This document shows positions 11,774 to 23,763 of a stretch of 64,000 bases of DNA, piece after piece. Position 1 is the first letter of the stretch. Each line of letters starts with the position of its first letter. The position numbers and the translations under genes are program-made. Origin of the DNA: Artemisia argyi (lineage: Eukaryota > Streptophyta > Magnoliopsida > Asterales > Asteraceae); contig CM060708.1 of assembly GCA_030686995.1 (NCBI GenBank), forward strand, positions 181,706,115 through 181,770,114, read 5' to 3'. The notes under the pieces are model-generated. The model worked only from the letters and a program-made list of their open reading frames with translations. It did not search any database and was not told the DNA's origin.

Positions 11774-13211
11774 ATGGAGAACGTGAATCCACCATACTAC
11801 CAACCACGTAATTCACCCACTCCAAATGACATCTTGATGTTTAAACAACATGAGGATGAACCTATCTATGATGCATGGGCTCGTTTTAAATATTTACTCC
11901 GAAAAGTCCCTCATCATAATTTCGATATGTGGTCCCAAATTGAAATATTTTACCATCGTGTCGACCACTATACCAAAATGGACATTGACCATGCCGCAGA
12001 TGGGGACCTTTGGGGATTAAGTGCTGATGAAGCATGGGAAACCATAGAGAATTGTGCCAAACGTGCCAAAAAAAATGGACAACCCAACAAACGTTGTTAC
12101 AGATCAATTGATAGCAAGTTTAAGGGAACAGGCAAGAAGATTGTTTGGGGATAAGCGTATAGATGAGATAACTGGGTGCACGAAGTGGTTTGATTTCACC
12201 ACAATACAAGATGAACACATAGGTGACCTTGATGTGATGGAGGATGTAGCCGAACATGATCACATTGATAAAAAAGACCTAGGTTTTTTGATCGATGATG
12301 ATGAATCTCAAGAAACAGATGATGAATCTTTTGGGTAATTTGTATATAGCAGTCAGAATATTGAGGATGATCCTTATGATTCGGACATAAAAGTTGAGAT
12401 GCCTAGAGAAGCACTTGAGATACTTGGGAAAATGTTAGGGTTGGATTATAATGAAACACATGTTGAGGATATAGGTGATCTTGATAAGATGGATGATAAA
12501 GTAGAAAATCCAAGCCCGCCAAATACCCCACAAGTCCTACCATCATTTGAGGCACCCACACCACCCGTGACTTACCCGGAAGAAGTAGAAGAGACTATAG
12601 GAACCCCAATAGAGGTAGAATCCTTGGATCAAGCACAACTAGCGAATATAGTTTTTAACACTTGTAGTGATAACCTTATTCTTAGTTCTAGGGAAGTTCC
12701 TAGTTTTGATGAACCGGAGCTTCAACCAAAACCGTTACCTAATCTTCCATCCTTGGATGAAAATTTAGGAATTGAAATAGGTCCTGATCCACCCATCGAA
12801 CCATATAGTCCGGGTAGTCTTAGGATAAAGGTAGTGGACTCTAAGCCTTGTAGAGAGGAAACCAATATAGGAGTGGAAAATGACCTTACATGCTTACATC
12901 ACCCATTTATGTTTGATCACAAGAAACATTATGGGTTTAAACCGGGTTTATTAGGTCAAGATGGATCCCCAACTAGTAGTCTCTTTAAGTTGATAGAAAA
13001 TGATCCCTTTCTAGGAGAAAATCTTAATCCACCCATTAACCCGATTGAATTTGTTATGGTTATGATGATAGGAGCACACCCCTTTGAGCATATAATTCAT
13101 CCACCACACTTTCCTCACGTGGCATATTTACACCCTAAGGGTGTGTATCGCTACTTCCATCCGCACTTAATCCTAAGTGTAGGGAAAATCTCCCCTATTT
13201 CCGTTAAATAA
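11774..13211 (+). pseudogene. gag-like ORF of element B
   Basis: The ATG at 11774 opens 126 codons. Residues about 20-100 resemble the N-terminal core of an Athila gag (ARFKYLLRKVPHH and a following amphipathic helix region). A frameshift between about 12060 and 12154 moves to the frame that continues to 13211, with one TAA at 12336 where the D copy has a Gln codon. The downstream part is very acidic and proline-rich (12200-12850) and ends in a His/Pro-rich tail. The C-terminal three quarters are homologous to the ORF in D (26355-27479), but the N-terminus is not. It presumably contributed a particle protein or packaging function; this copy is broken. Confidence 0.75.
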
Positions 13212-15698
13212 GGGTAGAGTCAGGCTCATGACTCGAACAAAAACAAGCGCTTATTGGGAGGCAACTCAAGCTTTATTTATTTATTTGTGTGATTTTTATT
13301 TGTTTGATTGTTATTTGCTTCTGTATGCAAGTTTTATTTTTATTGTCGGTAGATCATGTTTCAAAACTAAAATGGTGAAAATACTTTATTTTGTTGTTTG
13401 GCTTAGTCTTAACTTCATCCAAAGGTATTTCGCAAAAGATAAGTGTAAGGGGAAACCCAAAATATGTTTTTAAGAAACAAACTCGATCATGATTCTCCAC
13501 AATATTAAGTGAACATGTATATTCGTATTTGTTAGAGTCAAATGCTTGTATCGAGTCATAATGAAGTTTTGCAGGATTTTCCAGGAAGTAAGACGAAGTT
13601 TTTCCAGAAATTTTCCGGAAACTTAACATAAGAATTTTTGCAGGTCACTTCTGACGGCGTCACGAGTTTACTCTTGACGGCGTCACGTGTAAAAATTTGG
13701 AAATTTTACCAGTTTTGTTTTTCTAACGAAGTCTTAAAGTTTTTGTTGAATTATTAGTTTTATAATCTCCAGGAAATCTGCAAACATCATTCCACAAGCA
13801 TTATATCTTATTTTGTTTTTTAGGATTTATTAGCATATGTAGATTGCCGCCGATTTTATGCAAGGTTGCCTTGTCTGTTTTCTCAGGTTTAACAGGTTAT
13901 GTATGACAAGAAGATGATTATTATTCTGGAAGGGAAGCTTTGATTGTTCATTTTCTTGGAGGAAGATCTAACCTGGCCACCTTAATATCCATACCGAGCG
14001 AATCAGGGGAGTATTTGATTTTATTTGTTTTACTTATTTCACTTTTACATTCTTTACTTGAACATTGGGGACAATGTTCATCCTAATTGTAAGGGGAGGG
14101 TAAAATGATGATACCTTACAAATACACTTTCGCTTGAGTTTGTTTGTTTGATAGTAGATGTGTAATAAAACTATGAGAAATACTTGTTAGTGTAATTTTA
14201 GCACCAAATTTAAAATTTTTTGCAACATGTAGGAGTGAAACTTTAGCCATAGCAAGCGTCTCATGGATAGGAGATTGTATGACTAGCACAAAACCGTACC
14301 ATTCAGAAAAATTTTCCACCCAAATATGTGAGGTTCGCCTTTAGATTTGATAGAAAAAGCATTTACTATTAGTGCTTATGAGTGTACCGGTAGCATTTAG
14401 ATTCTAGAACTTGCGTTAGTGATGCATCCCGAGACCGCTAGTGAGACTACATTCGTGTAGTAGGATTTACTACATGATAAGAGGCATTAGGATCACCCTT
14501 GTGTTAAACCCGTATCATAATTACTTGACCATTTAAGTCATATTACTTGGCTAGTTAAGTCAATTAATTTTTCCCACACCCTTAGCGTTGTATTCATTTT
14601 TAGTACACGAAACCCCTAGTATACCCCTCCGAGCCTATCTTTTCGTTTCTAACTTTAAGCATCTTACTTAAAGGAAGAATTTGTTACACCCCACTTAAAG
14701 GTACACCCAAATCGCCTTAGCCTTTCATGTATGCGCTCATTTTTAGTGCATTATTGTTATTTGTTAAACCCTAAGTTAATTATCTAATTGATTACATGGT
14801 TGCTAAGTCGAGTCATATCCTTGAACATATTGTTTTGGGACGATTGGGACTCATGGGTAAAGTACTTATTTTATGGAGTAATGGGGAAGAACATCATATT
14901 ATTACCCCCGTATGTACGTTAATCTTAAAAGTACTCCAAGTGTTTTGATTTTCATAATTCGAGTCATTAGATTAGTTTATTGTAAAGTATGTAAAAATTC
15001 AAGTGTAAGGGGAATATTCATTCCCTATGATGTATTATTTTGGAAGGTAGGGTAAGAGTTTATGCAAAAAAAAATAAATAAATAAATCGAAAAATCAAGA
15101 AAAAGGAAAAAAAAAATTGAAAAATAGAAAAAAAGAAAAGAGAAAAAACATACGGACTACCATCCCGTTTCATTCTATGTTTATTTTATGTTTTTGTTAT
15201 TTTTCATTTATTAGCTTAAGTCGAGTCTAGTCTTGGCTTAGCAACGCCATATTGTACATGTAATTAACCAAGATTGTTAACTCGCCACTAGTAAAGACTG
15301 CCTATATCCAACAAAACCGTGTATTCCATATCCATACACCTAACGTTACAACCCTTTAAAAGACCTCATTAATAGTTTATCCTAGGTGCTTACGCCATGT
15401 GGTGGAGGTTTGATCCTTTCCCAAGCCTATGGTAATCTATTTTTCTATGATACGTAGTGAGAGATACTTTCCGTTTCCATATTGTGATATTACTTTATTA
15501 CACCCGAGAGATGTGAGTATCTAAACACTATTTGTGAGGTGCTAGTGTATGACCTCCGTGCTTGTCTTTGGTCTTTAGTGGAACGATTATTTGTTGTAAT
15601 TACTTTTATATTATTGTTAAATGATCCCTAACTTGTATTTTGATTGGAATAAAAGCGCATTTGCTTGAGGACAAGCAAATCTCAAGTGTAAGGGTATA
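13212..15698 (+). other. Long 3' untranslated region of element B
   Basis: Nearly 2.5 kb without a supportable gene. Contents include two TGACGGCGTCA palindromes (about 13655-13687), a perfect stem-loop at 14059-14080 followed by a purine tract (about 14091-14100), an A-rich stretch (15068-15150), and a short purine-containing stretch before the 3' LTR (15683-15698). The same layout recurs in D. Confidence 0.7.
14059..14080 (+). other. Conserved stem-loop in the B 3' region
   Basis: TGAACATTG / CAATGTTCA form a perfect 9-bp stem around the loop GGGA. The same hairpin is in D (25372-25393, minus sense) and, with paired base changes, in F (40169-40190, minus sense). In each case a purine-rich tract follows. 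Confidence 0.65.
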
Positions 15699-16798
15699 TG
15701 ATGAGGCGAAAAATGAACCACTTTTAGGGGGTCATTTAAGCCCAGAATTGAGTTTAATTGATCAAATATTGCCCTAAATCGTTCCTTTTGTGATTTTATG
15801 TACTTTGGGAGTGAAATCTGGAAAAGGAAGCAATTCGGACGTTTTTGGAGCATAAAAGTGAAAAAAAACGCCAAAGACTTAATTTTTCATGCTGAGAACA
15901 GTACCTGACGGCGTCAAGAGGAAGACCCTGACGGCGTCTGGAGTAAAAGTGGTGACGACCCAGTGCAAATCTGACGGCGTCACAACAAGGGCGTCAAGAG
16001 TTAATTTGGTGACGGCCTGCATAAGGTGTACACATGACGGCGTCAGACCCAGATCTAGGCAGTCCGAGAAACTATTTGGCGGCGAGATGACGGCGTCAGA
16101 CATTTGTTCTTGACGCCGTCACCTACTAAACTCTATATATAGTTTTCTATTTTTCATTCAATAGAGAGGAACTTGTGTGGAGAAACCTAGGGCCGAACTT
16201 TGTAAACCCCAGCTCATATTTTACAGTACTTTCAAGGGTTTTTACCCCTAGAATCCTTTCATTTTCTATTAAGATAAGTCTTCTTTTTAATTCAATCAAT
16301 ATGTCTATGTGTTGGTTGATTATATCTTTTACTTGTCTTGATTTCAACATGCTAGGCTAGATTTATCTTGTGTTTGCTTGGATCTAGTGAAACCTAGATG
16401 TTAATTATGTGTTGATTACTTGTTTATGGTTGTATTGGATGAATGATTTCAATGTTAGGCTTAAGAAAACTGGCAGATCTCCATTGTGTAACATGCTTGA
16501 ACGTCTTAGGTAACATGAACCAATGTGTACTAGGTTTTATTGGTTGTATTTAATGCATGAGTAAATTCGAATGATCCCATGTTAGGAGCTTCTTAGTCGG
16601 TTCGACATAGGAGTGAAGTAGGCGCTCATAAGATTGGGGAAGTAAGTACGCCACCCCATGAATGGTATTAAGGAATACAATCCGTCATCCACGCAACTAT
16701 AACAAGTAATTAACGTGTAAAAGATATCTAGGGAGTAGTGAAATCTAAGTAAACACAATTCTCCCACATATTGCTCACAACTTTAGTTTAATATACTT
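15699..16798 (+). repeat. 3' LTR of element B, piece 1
   Basis: It matches the start of the 5' LTR and is interrupted at TACTT (16794-16798) by element C. Confidence 0.92.
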
Positions 16799-18186
16799 TG
16801 TTAATACAAATATCGCCTAAAAACGTTATTTATATTTTACGATCTTTGCTAAGTTTTGTTAATAACAAAGTATGAACTTTAGCTAAAAGTAAATTATCAC
16901 TTTAAGTATTTAAGTCTTGTTTAACTAATGTTTACATTTCCTTTTAAACTAAACAATGGTTTTATTTCTTAAAATAGAAATTGTCACATCACATTTATGG
17001 CAAGTTTTGTCATTATGCATTTATGGAAAGAAATATGTTTGACTTGCTTTGATGTTACTTACAAGTTTTGTGTTTGACTTGATTTAAGTGATGTGACATT
17101 GTTTGGTTGCTAGGAGTTATGAGACAAGACCTTGTTTGGTTTGAAGAGTTATTGCAAAAACATACTGCAGACCCGGCGGTACCCTGGGGTACACGGGCGG
17201 AACCCATTTGAGGGTTCCGCCTGATCCGCCAGACATGCAGAATAGTTTGCTATAAATACCAAACCATTTGTTTGTTTTATGAAACCCTTTAGGAATTATT
17301 CTCACATATTCTCTCAACTAACTCAGTAACCCTTGACTTGTGTGATTCGCTTATGTAGCAAGGAACTCCACAAGATCATTCAAGAAGTTGCAAGCTTCAA
17401 CTCTAAAGTTGCAAGTCTTGGTAGCTTGGTCATGTATAAGCTTTGGTAGTTTATACTTCATGTGTGTCATGTATGTAGAAGTTACGGGTTAGTATTTTAG
17501 GCCTCAAAATACGTAGTGTGTTGGGAGTTGTTGTACCCTAGTAAAAGAACTAATGGGAGTGGTTGTACCCTTGGTAAAGAACTCGACATCTAGCTTTGTG
17601 TCGGTAAAAGTGTAAGCGACGAATGGGAGTGGTTGTACCCTTGTAAAAGAACTCGACATCTAGCTTTGTGTCGGTAAAAGTATAAGCGATGTGTAAGGTT
17701 TTCTCCGCCGGTGAAAGGAGCTTTTTGATTAGTGTTTATAACTCTCGAGTTGGAAACTCGGGGCGTGGATGTAGGGCAAGGAAAAAGAGTCCTTGTAGCC
17801 GAACCACGATAAACTATCGTGTTGTGGTTTGATTGTTTCTTTCTCTATCTTTGCTTATTATATGTTGTTGTTTAGTTAGAATTGTTGATCACATATAAAG
17901 CTTTTCAAAGAACCAAAACAAGTAAAGTTGTTCTTATATCCTTAAACATAAGTAAATCTTTTCAAAGAACTAAACAAGCAAAGTTAGGATCATTACAAGT
18001 AAAGCTTTTCAAAGTATGAAACAAGTTAAGTTAGAATTGTTATCCACATGAAAAGTCTTTTCAAAGAATCAAACATATTAAGTTGTGTTTATATCCTTAA
18101 CCAAACGTCAAGTTCTCAAAGGTTATTTAAGCTAAAAAGGATTTAAAAAGCGGTAAACTATTCAACCCCCCTTCTAGTTTTCCACA
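16799..18186 (+). repeat. 5' LTR of element C
   Basis: 1388 bp, nearly identical to 32131-33515. It contains a perfect 10-bp-stem hairpin (17196-17221), a TATA box (TATAAAT at 17251-17257) and two near-identical tandem units around 17540-17690 that share GACATCTAGCTTTGTGTCGG. Confidence 0.93.
17196..17258 (+). promoter_or_regulatory. U3 hairpin and TATA box of element C
   Basis: GGCGGAACCC (17196-17205) and GGGTTCCGCC (17212-17221) form a perfect stem 30 bases before TATAAAT (17251). The arrangement is repeated in the 3' LTR (32526-32551). Related hairpin cassettes occur before both internal genes. Confidence 0.6.
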
Positions 18187-18188
18187 AT

Positions 18189-18200
18189 TGGTATCAGAGC
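18189..18200 (+). other. Primer binding site of element C
   Basis: TGGTATCAGAGC lies two bases after the LTR end and is the canonical complement of initiator tRNA-Met used by plant copia elements. Confidence 0.9.
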
Positions 18201-18253
18201 TACGTTACCCAAGTTCCTTAAAATTAACTGTATTTTAAAACTTGGATCGATCC

Positions 18254-18702
18254 ATGGATTTTGAAAATCTCAAAGAAGGGCAACCTATTCAAAACCCACT
18301 GCTAGTTGAAAAAGAAAGCGTGTTTAAATGGAAAAGTAAATTTGAAAACCAAGATGAGCAATTTGATCTCACCTTTGAGTTAGAGGTCTTAGAAAAATTA
18401 ATGGATAGACATTTAGTTGAGATTAGTAGCACATGTTAGAAGATAAGATGTCTAGACTTGAGAGTCATGTTGTTATTGATTTAGAATGTAAAGTATGTCT
18501 AGAGTACAAACATGAAATTCTAAAACAAAATGAAAAAGGAAAAATGCTTGCTAAATTTGAAGAAAGTTCAAAAACTCTTGAAAGTTGTTTGAAGAATCAA
18601 ATGTCATTTAGAGATAGAACCGGATTAGGATTTAACTCTAATAAATCATCAACAAGTAAAACAAAATATGTTGTGTTTGTGAAACCTAAGAGTGTATTGT
18701 AG
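18254..18702 (+). pseudogene. Reduced copia-type gag of element C
   Basis: The ATG at 18254 opens 61 codons to 18439. An overlapping frame (18433-18702) continues with a Lys/Glu-rich coiled-coil segment, then a KTLESCLKNQ...SGLGF-like motif typical of the end of plant copia gag proteins before the zinc knuckle. The knuckle and everything after it are missing. Stop and frame change make a normal product unlikely. Confidence 0.6.
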
Positions 18703-20510
18703 GAGTTACTCTAGCTCTAGTAGGAACACATGATAAAGGGATAAAAATATCATGTTCAATGCTTTTATGTGTCTTTCTAACTTTCTTGGATTTATAAGAA
18801 GTTGTGTTTAGCCTCTCTACATATCAAGATTATTTGCTTTATGTTTATCTTCTTGATGGCAAATCTATGGAGCTTAAAAGGTACACGTCTCTTCAACTTA
18901 CCTTTTAATGTTTCTTGTTGATTAGTTGTATGATTTGTCATAAGTGTTAGTATTAGTCTTTACTATAAGGCGTCTATGTTGTGTGAGTAACAATAAGGAT
19001 TAGATCCTTCATAGGTAAAGTAGTTTGATACTACTTCTAGTAGGAGATATAAGGTGTCTTGCCTCGTTTAATCTTTCGGGTAAATACACGAGTAACTCTT
19101 GAGTAAGTCTCACTTAATTCTTATCTACAAGTGAGTGAACTAAGAATCTCTTAAGTGATAAGACAACCAACACTTTTGTGATGCTTGCAAATCTAGCAAA
19201 ACCACAACATTTCATAACACTTGTAGTACAAAAGTCTTTTGGTATTATACTCTATATTTTCAATATCATCTTAAGTCTAATCATTCTTTTGCTAAAAACT
19301 TTCATGAAAGACACACAAAGTAAAATAAATCTGTTGAATTTTATTTGAATAATTGGGAGAAAATGATATATTAAACTTCTAGGATGTGAACATCAAATTC
19401 GACCCATAGTCTTATGATGTTGCATATCTTAGACATGTACACTTATGAGGCCTTAAGAAAATAAATCCAAAGAGTCGAGGAATCATTGAGTTTAACATTC
19501 AATGAAAGACCACCTCCTTCTAAGATATCATCTTTGGAAGATGATGACTTAGTCGAAAGCCCAACATTGATAAGACAAGTTTGTCAAGATCAATAACAAG
19601 GAAGATGGACTATTAAAAATTGAAAACCAACATCCTTTCGTCTTGTGTCAAATATTGAGTCAAGCAATATCAAAAAGCATGTTAATCTTTGAAAGAGTGT
19701 TTATTAACCTAAGCAAGCTCCAAAAGTAAGGGATAATCACTCAAAAACATTCCTAGTTATTCACTTGTTCAAAATGATTAAGTCCTTTATGACTTATCAA
19801 GAATGAGATTAGTAAATCCATATGTAAAACTAAACATAGAGAAATGTTTGGGAGTATACTTGTTCTTACAACAAATGTAACTCAACATTATGTTTAGTGC
19901 TTGTCTATGTGCTCGATTTTAGAGAAGATCCTTAAGTAACTCTTTAGAAAGAGCTTGCTTGGATTCATTTAAAGGTACTACACCACTAGGATTATGGTGT
20001 CCCAAAAGAACGGGAATAGAAACCATAGTGTATGCCAAATGAAATTGCATCGGTAATATGTTGATAAGAAAAGCACAAGTGGTACTTGCACTTTTGTACT
20101 TACTTATCCGATAATTCTCCAAAACGCTGAAGGATCTCATATTTGTATTGAATGAAGAAGCACATCAACAAGCTCCGCTTGAACAAGCTAATTCGTATCA
20201 ACAAAGGAAATTCTTCATCAACAATATTATCTCAATAACAAAGGACGCATCGACTTCAGCGACAATTCAATTCATCACGGTCTTTACAGACATACTGTGA
20301 TCCATCTTCATCGCCTTGGTAAGATTGTTCATTGAGGAACGTCTTAACTAAGAAAGTTTTCTACGTTAATCATTCCATCAACATGTTCACTAAACTTCTT
20401 GAATGTGTAACATTCATCATTCCTAGGCTTAGTCATCAACTCATAAGACTTAAAATCTTAGTTTTGAACGTTAGGATAAAACCATAAAAATCAAGACAAA
20501 TTATTTTTTG
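18703..20510 (+). other. Non-coding internal stretch of element C
   Basis: AT-rich sequence with stops in all frames. This is where a copia polyprotein would lie, but no protease, integrase, reverse transcriptase or RNase H motif could be recognised. It may be decayed or replaced filler. Confidence 0.5.
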
Positions 20511-20520
20511 AGTTTCTCCC

Positions 20521-20740
20521 TGCAGAACCCACGGTACCTTCAGACCATACGGGCGGAACCCATTTTTTGGTTCCGCCTGGTCCGCCAAACCTCAGAATGT
20601 ATTATTTGTAATTTCAAAACCAAACACCCTCTTAAATCTTAACAAAAACTTTCAAACAGCATCACCCTCTCTAAAACACATATCCTCACGAATTTTAGGG
20701 CTTCTAATCCAATCTCTTCCAATCCAACTAACTTTGTAAG
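20521..20740 (+). promoter_or_regulatory. Promoter-like cassette before ORF1 of element C
   Basis: It begins with TGCAG and holds a hairpin (GGCGGAACC 20552-20560, GGTTCCGCC 20569-20577) clearly related to the LTR hairpin. A C/A-rich leader-like stretch follows, then a good splice donor (GTAAGT at 20736). The following bases keep similarity to the LTR around its TATA box, suggesting duplication of the LTR promoter core. Confidence 0.5.
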
Positions 20741-21266
20741 TATTCTAATCAAAATTGCATTTTTAATTTAATTATAACATTCTTGCTTACAATCATTAAC
20801 TAGAATCTTAGGGCTTTTGCATAAACTTCATGAATCTTGAAAAACTTGGTGGCTAGTCAATTATGTACTTCATTAGTTAAGTAATGTATCTTTTCATTGT
20901 TACTTTGATTTACCAAACACACCAAGTGCATTATCTTTCAATTGCAATCCAAGACTAGAACACAATTCATCACCACATTGTTAAAACAAATGAAAAACAT
21001 CATTTAAACATCACTTGCATACTATCTCTTGTATGCTAAAGGGGATACATAACTAATATGTATTTTCGGGTACATTCAATCAAAGACACATTCAATTAGG
21101 AGAGTGTTGGTTATCTTTTGTTTTTACAACAAAATTTGCGTAACAAAATGATTTAGGAATCAAAATGAGTCAAGATAACCATGTCTTCACATTGTCTTGC
21201 ATATAGGAATATATTAGAACATCCTCGTTGTTAAAAGTCATTAACATACAATTTTATGTTTTCTAG
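20736..21266 (+). other. Probable 5'-UTR intron of ORF1 (element C)
   Basis: The donor is GTAAGTATT at 20736 and the acceptor TTTCTAG ends at 21266, eight bases before the ATG at 21275. The interior is AT-rich. Inferred from splice consensus only. Confidence 0.5.
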
Positions 21267-22348
21267 GAATCAACATGCCTCCCGCAAACAAATCCGATCA
21301 CAAAGAAACCCTTAAATACATGCCCAAACACCATATGACCAAAGGTCTCAACTCGGTTCAAGTAGAAACCTTTAAGGCATTAGAAAAACGCTATGTTCAC
21401 GAAGGTAGAACCATTGATCCATCCTTTCTAGAAGGAACATCTATTCGCCAAAACTTTGCCGCAATCAACTTTGATTGTCTCCTTGATATAGATGAACCAA
21501 TTTGTCCTAGGTTCATCTTAGAATTTTATGCAACCGTAAACCTTTCCTCATGTGCTGGTGGTAGGATATCATTAAATTTCACAACCAATCAAATATCACA
21601 TGACATAGATTTAAAAGACTTAGCTATTATTCTTGGTGTACCAAATGAGGGAACTTTCCTCTACACGGATAAGTGGCCCATTTCTACTCTTGATTCTATT
21701 GATCGTTTTTATCCATACGATACACCTCTTGCTAGTAAAGAAACTATTAAGGAACACCTCTTTGTTAGAACCTCTACCACTAGGGTGAATCGTTCGAGGA
21801 ACATTGTAGATAAGGATCCTTTTGGTATGGAGCTCAATGAGCTTAAACCACAATTTAAGAAGTGGGAAGAAATTCTTAGGGCTAACGTCATAAGTACCAT
21901 AGGAAATAGAGATCACATCAACACATGCCTATGCTACATGCTATATAGCATTTCCACCGGTCAACCCTTCAACTTAGCCTACTACCTTGCCAAAAGAATG
22001 GCCGACATATCCTTAGTGGAACAACCGCTCTTCCCTATGGCATGTTTCTTACCCGCCTCTTTAGAGCAATCTCACCCATTTCTCCTAACAAAGATGGAAT
22101 TCGCCTTGACTATTTTCTCGTTCCTCACACCTTCGTTCCCCTAAGTGATAAACGATTTTACAAAAATAAGGGCAAATGTACTCGATTACCTACACCATCA
22201 TCATCATCATCCGAAATGAGCGAGGATGATAAACTTCCGAACTCTAAGTTACCTCCTTTAGAATACCTTCAAGCTCTCCCCATCATTGACAATGCTTCCG
22301 AAGAATTCAAGCAAACCAAAGGAATGTTCAAGTGTTTTGGAAGGTACC

Positions 22349-23763
22349 TGATGCGTGGGAATCGCAACAGGCTTTACCTCTCGAGGGATCTTGAGAAGCT
22401 TACAACCCCCACCAGGCAGTGTACCTGATCGTTGTAGTATAGTATAGTGACAAGTACCGGGGGATTGATCGTTCAGCTTAGGAATAGTGTCGCTAGGATT
22501 AGAAAGCCTAAATACTAGTTCTAAAGGTGAGGGATGATTATTTTTGTGTTTTTATATTTTTATGAAAGCAAGTAAAATCTCGGGGTTTTAAGGATTTGGG
22601 CGGAATTAGTTGCTATTCAACTAACCCAATACTAAGATGCAATCAAAATAAAATACTAAAAATGAAAATAAGCTAAATTATACTAAAGTTGTGAGCAGTA
22701 ATTGGAGAAAATGTGTTTACTTAGATTTCACTACTCCCTAGACATCTTTTACACGTTAATTACTTGTTATATTTGCATGGATGACGGATCGTATTCCTTA
22801 ATACCATTCATGGGGTGGCACACATAACTCCCCAATTCTATGAGCTCTTATCTCCTCCTACACCATGCCCAACACAACTATAGGGATTGTAAACAGTGGC
22901 TCATGCATTAAATACAACCAATAAAGACCTAGTGCGCCTCGGTTCATGTTTCTTAAGACGTTCAAGCATGTTACCATTTGGAGATCTTCCAGTTTTCTTA
23001 AGCCTAACATATAAATCATTCATCCAAGACAAGAATAAACAAGTAATCAACACATAATCAACATCTAGGTTTCATTAGATCTAAGCAAACACAAGATAGA
23101 TCTAGCCTAGCATGATAGAATTAAGACAAGAACATGATATAGACAACCAACACATAGACATATTGATTGAATTAGAAGAACACTTATCTTGATTAATCAT
23201 GCAAGGTATCAAGGGGTTAGAACCCTTGAAAAACCTGTAAAGTTACACCAAAATCGTCTTAGGGTTTCTCCCAAAACTTCTCTCTTAATGTGTGAAAATT
23301 AGAAAACTATATATAGAAAAACAGGTATGACGGCGTCAAGACAAACAATGTGACGCCGTCACCTCGCCGCCAAAACTCTCCTCGGACTGCCTAGATCCAC
23401 TTCTGACGCCGTCAAGACTTAAGTACTTCCAGGCCGTCATGATTCTTTTACTCTTGATGCCCTTCCTACGTGACGCCGTCAAATCTGTTCTGGGTCGTCA
23501 TGGAAATTCATGAAATTTGCTCTTGACGCCGTCAAGGTTTTGCTCTTGACGCCGTCACCTACTGTTCCCAGCATGGAAAATTAAGACTTTGGCGTTTTCT
23601 TCACTTTTATGCTCCAAAAACGTCTGAATTGCTTCCTTTTCCAGATTTCACTCCCAAAGTACCTAAAATCACAAAAGGAACGATTTAGGGCAATATTTGA
23701 TCAAATAAATTCAGATTCGGGCTTAAATGACCCCCTAAAAGTGGTTCACTTTTCGCCTCATCA
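22349..23763 (-). repeat. 3' LTR of element D (left copy)
   Basis: 1415 bp. It contains the tRNA-Asp-like segment (22429-22456), the TATA box region (about 23310) and the TGACG palindrome cluster (about 23328-23562). Confidence 0.92.

Noticed and set aside
18242..18702. Host coiled-coil gene
   Set aside because: It begins about 50 bases after the copia primer site and ends in a copia gag-like motif; it is element sequence.
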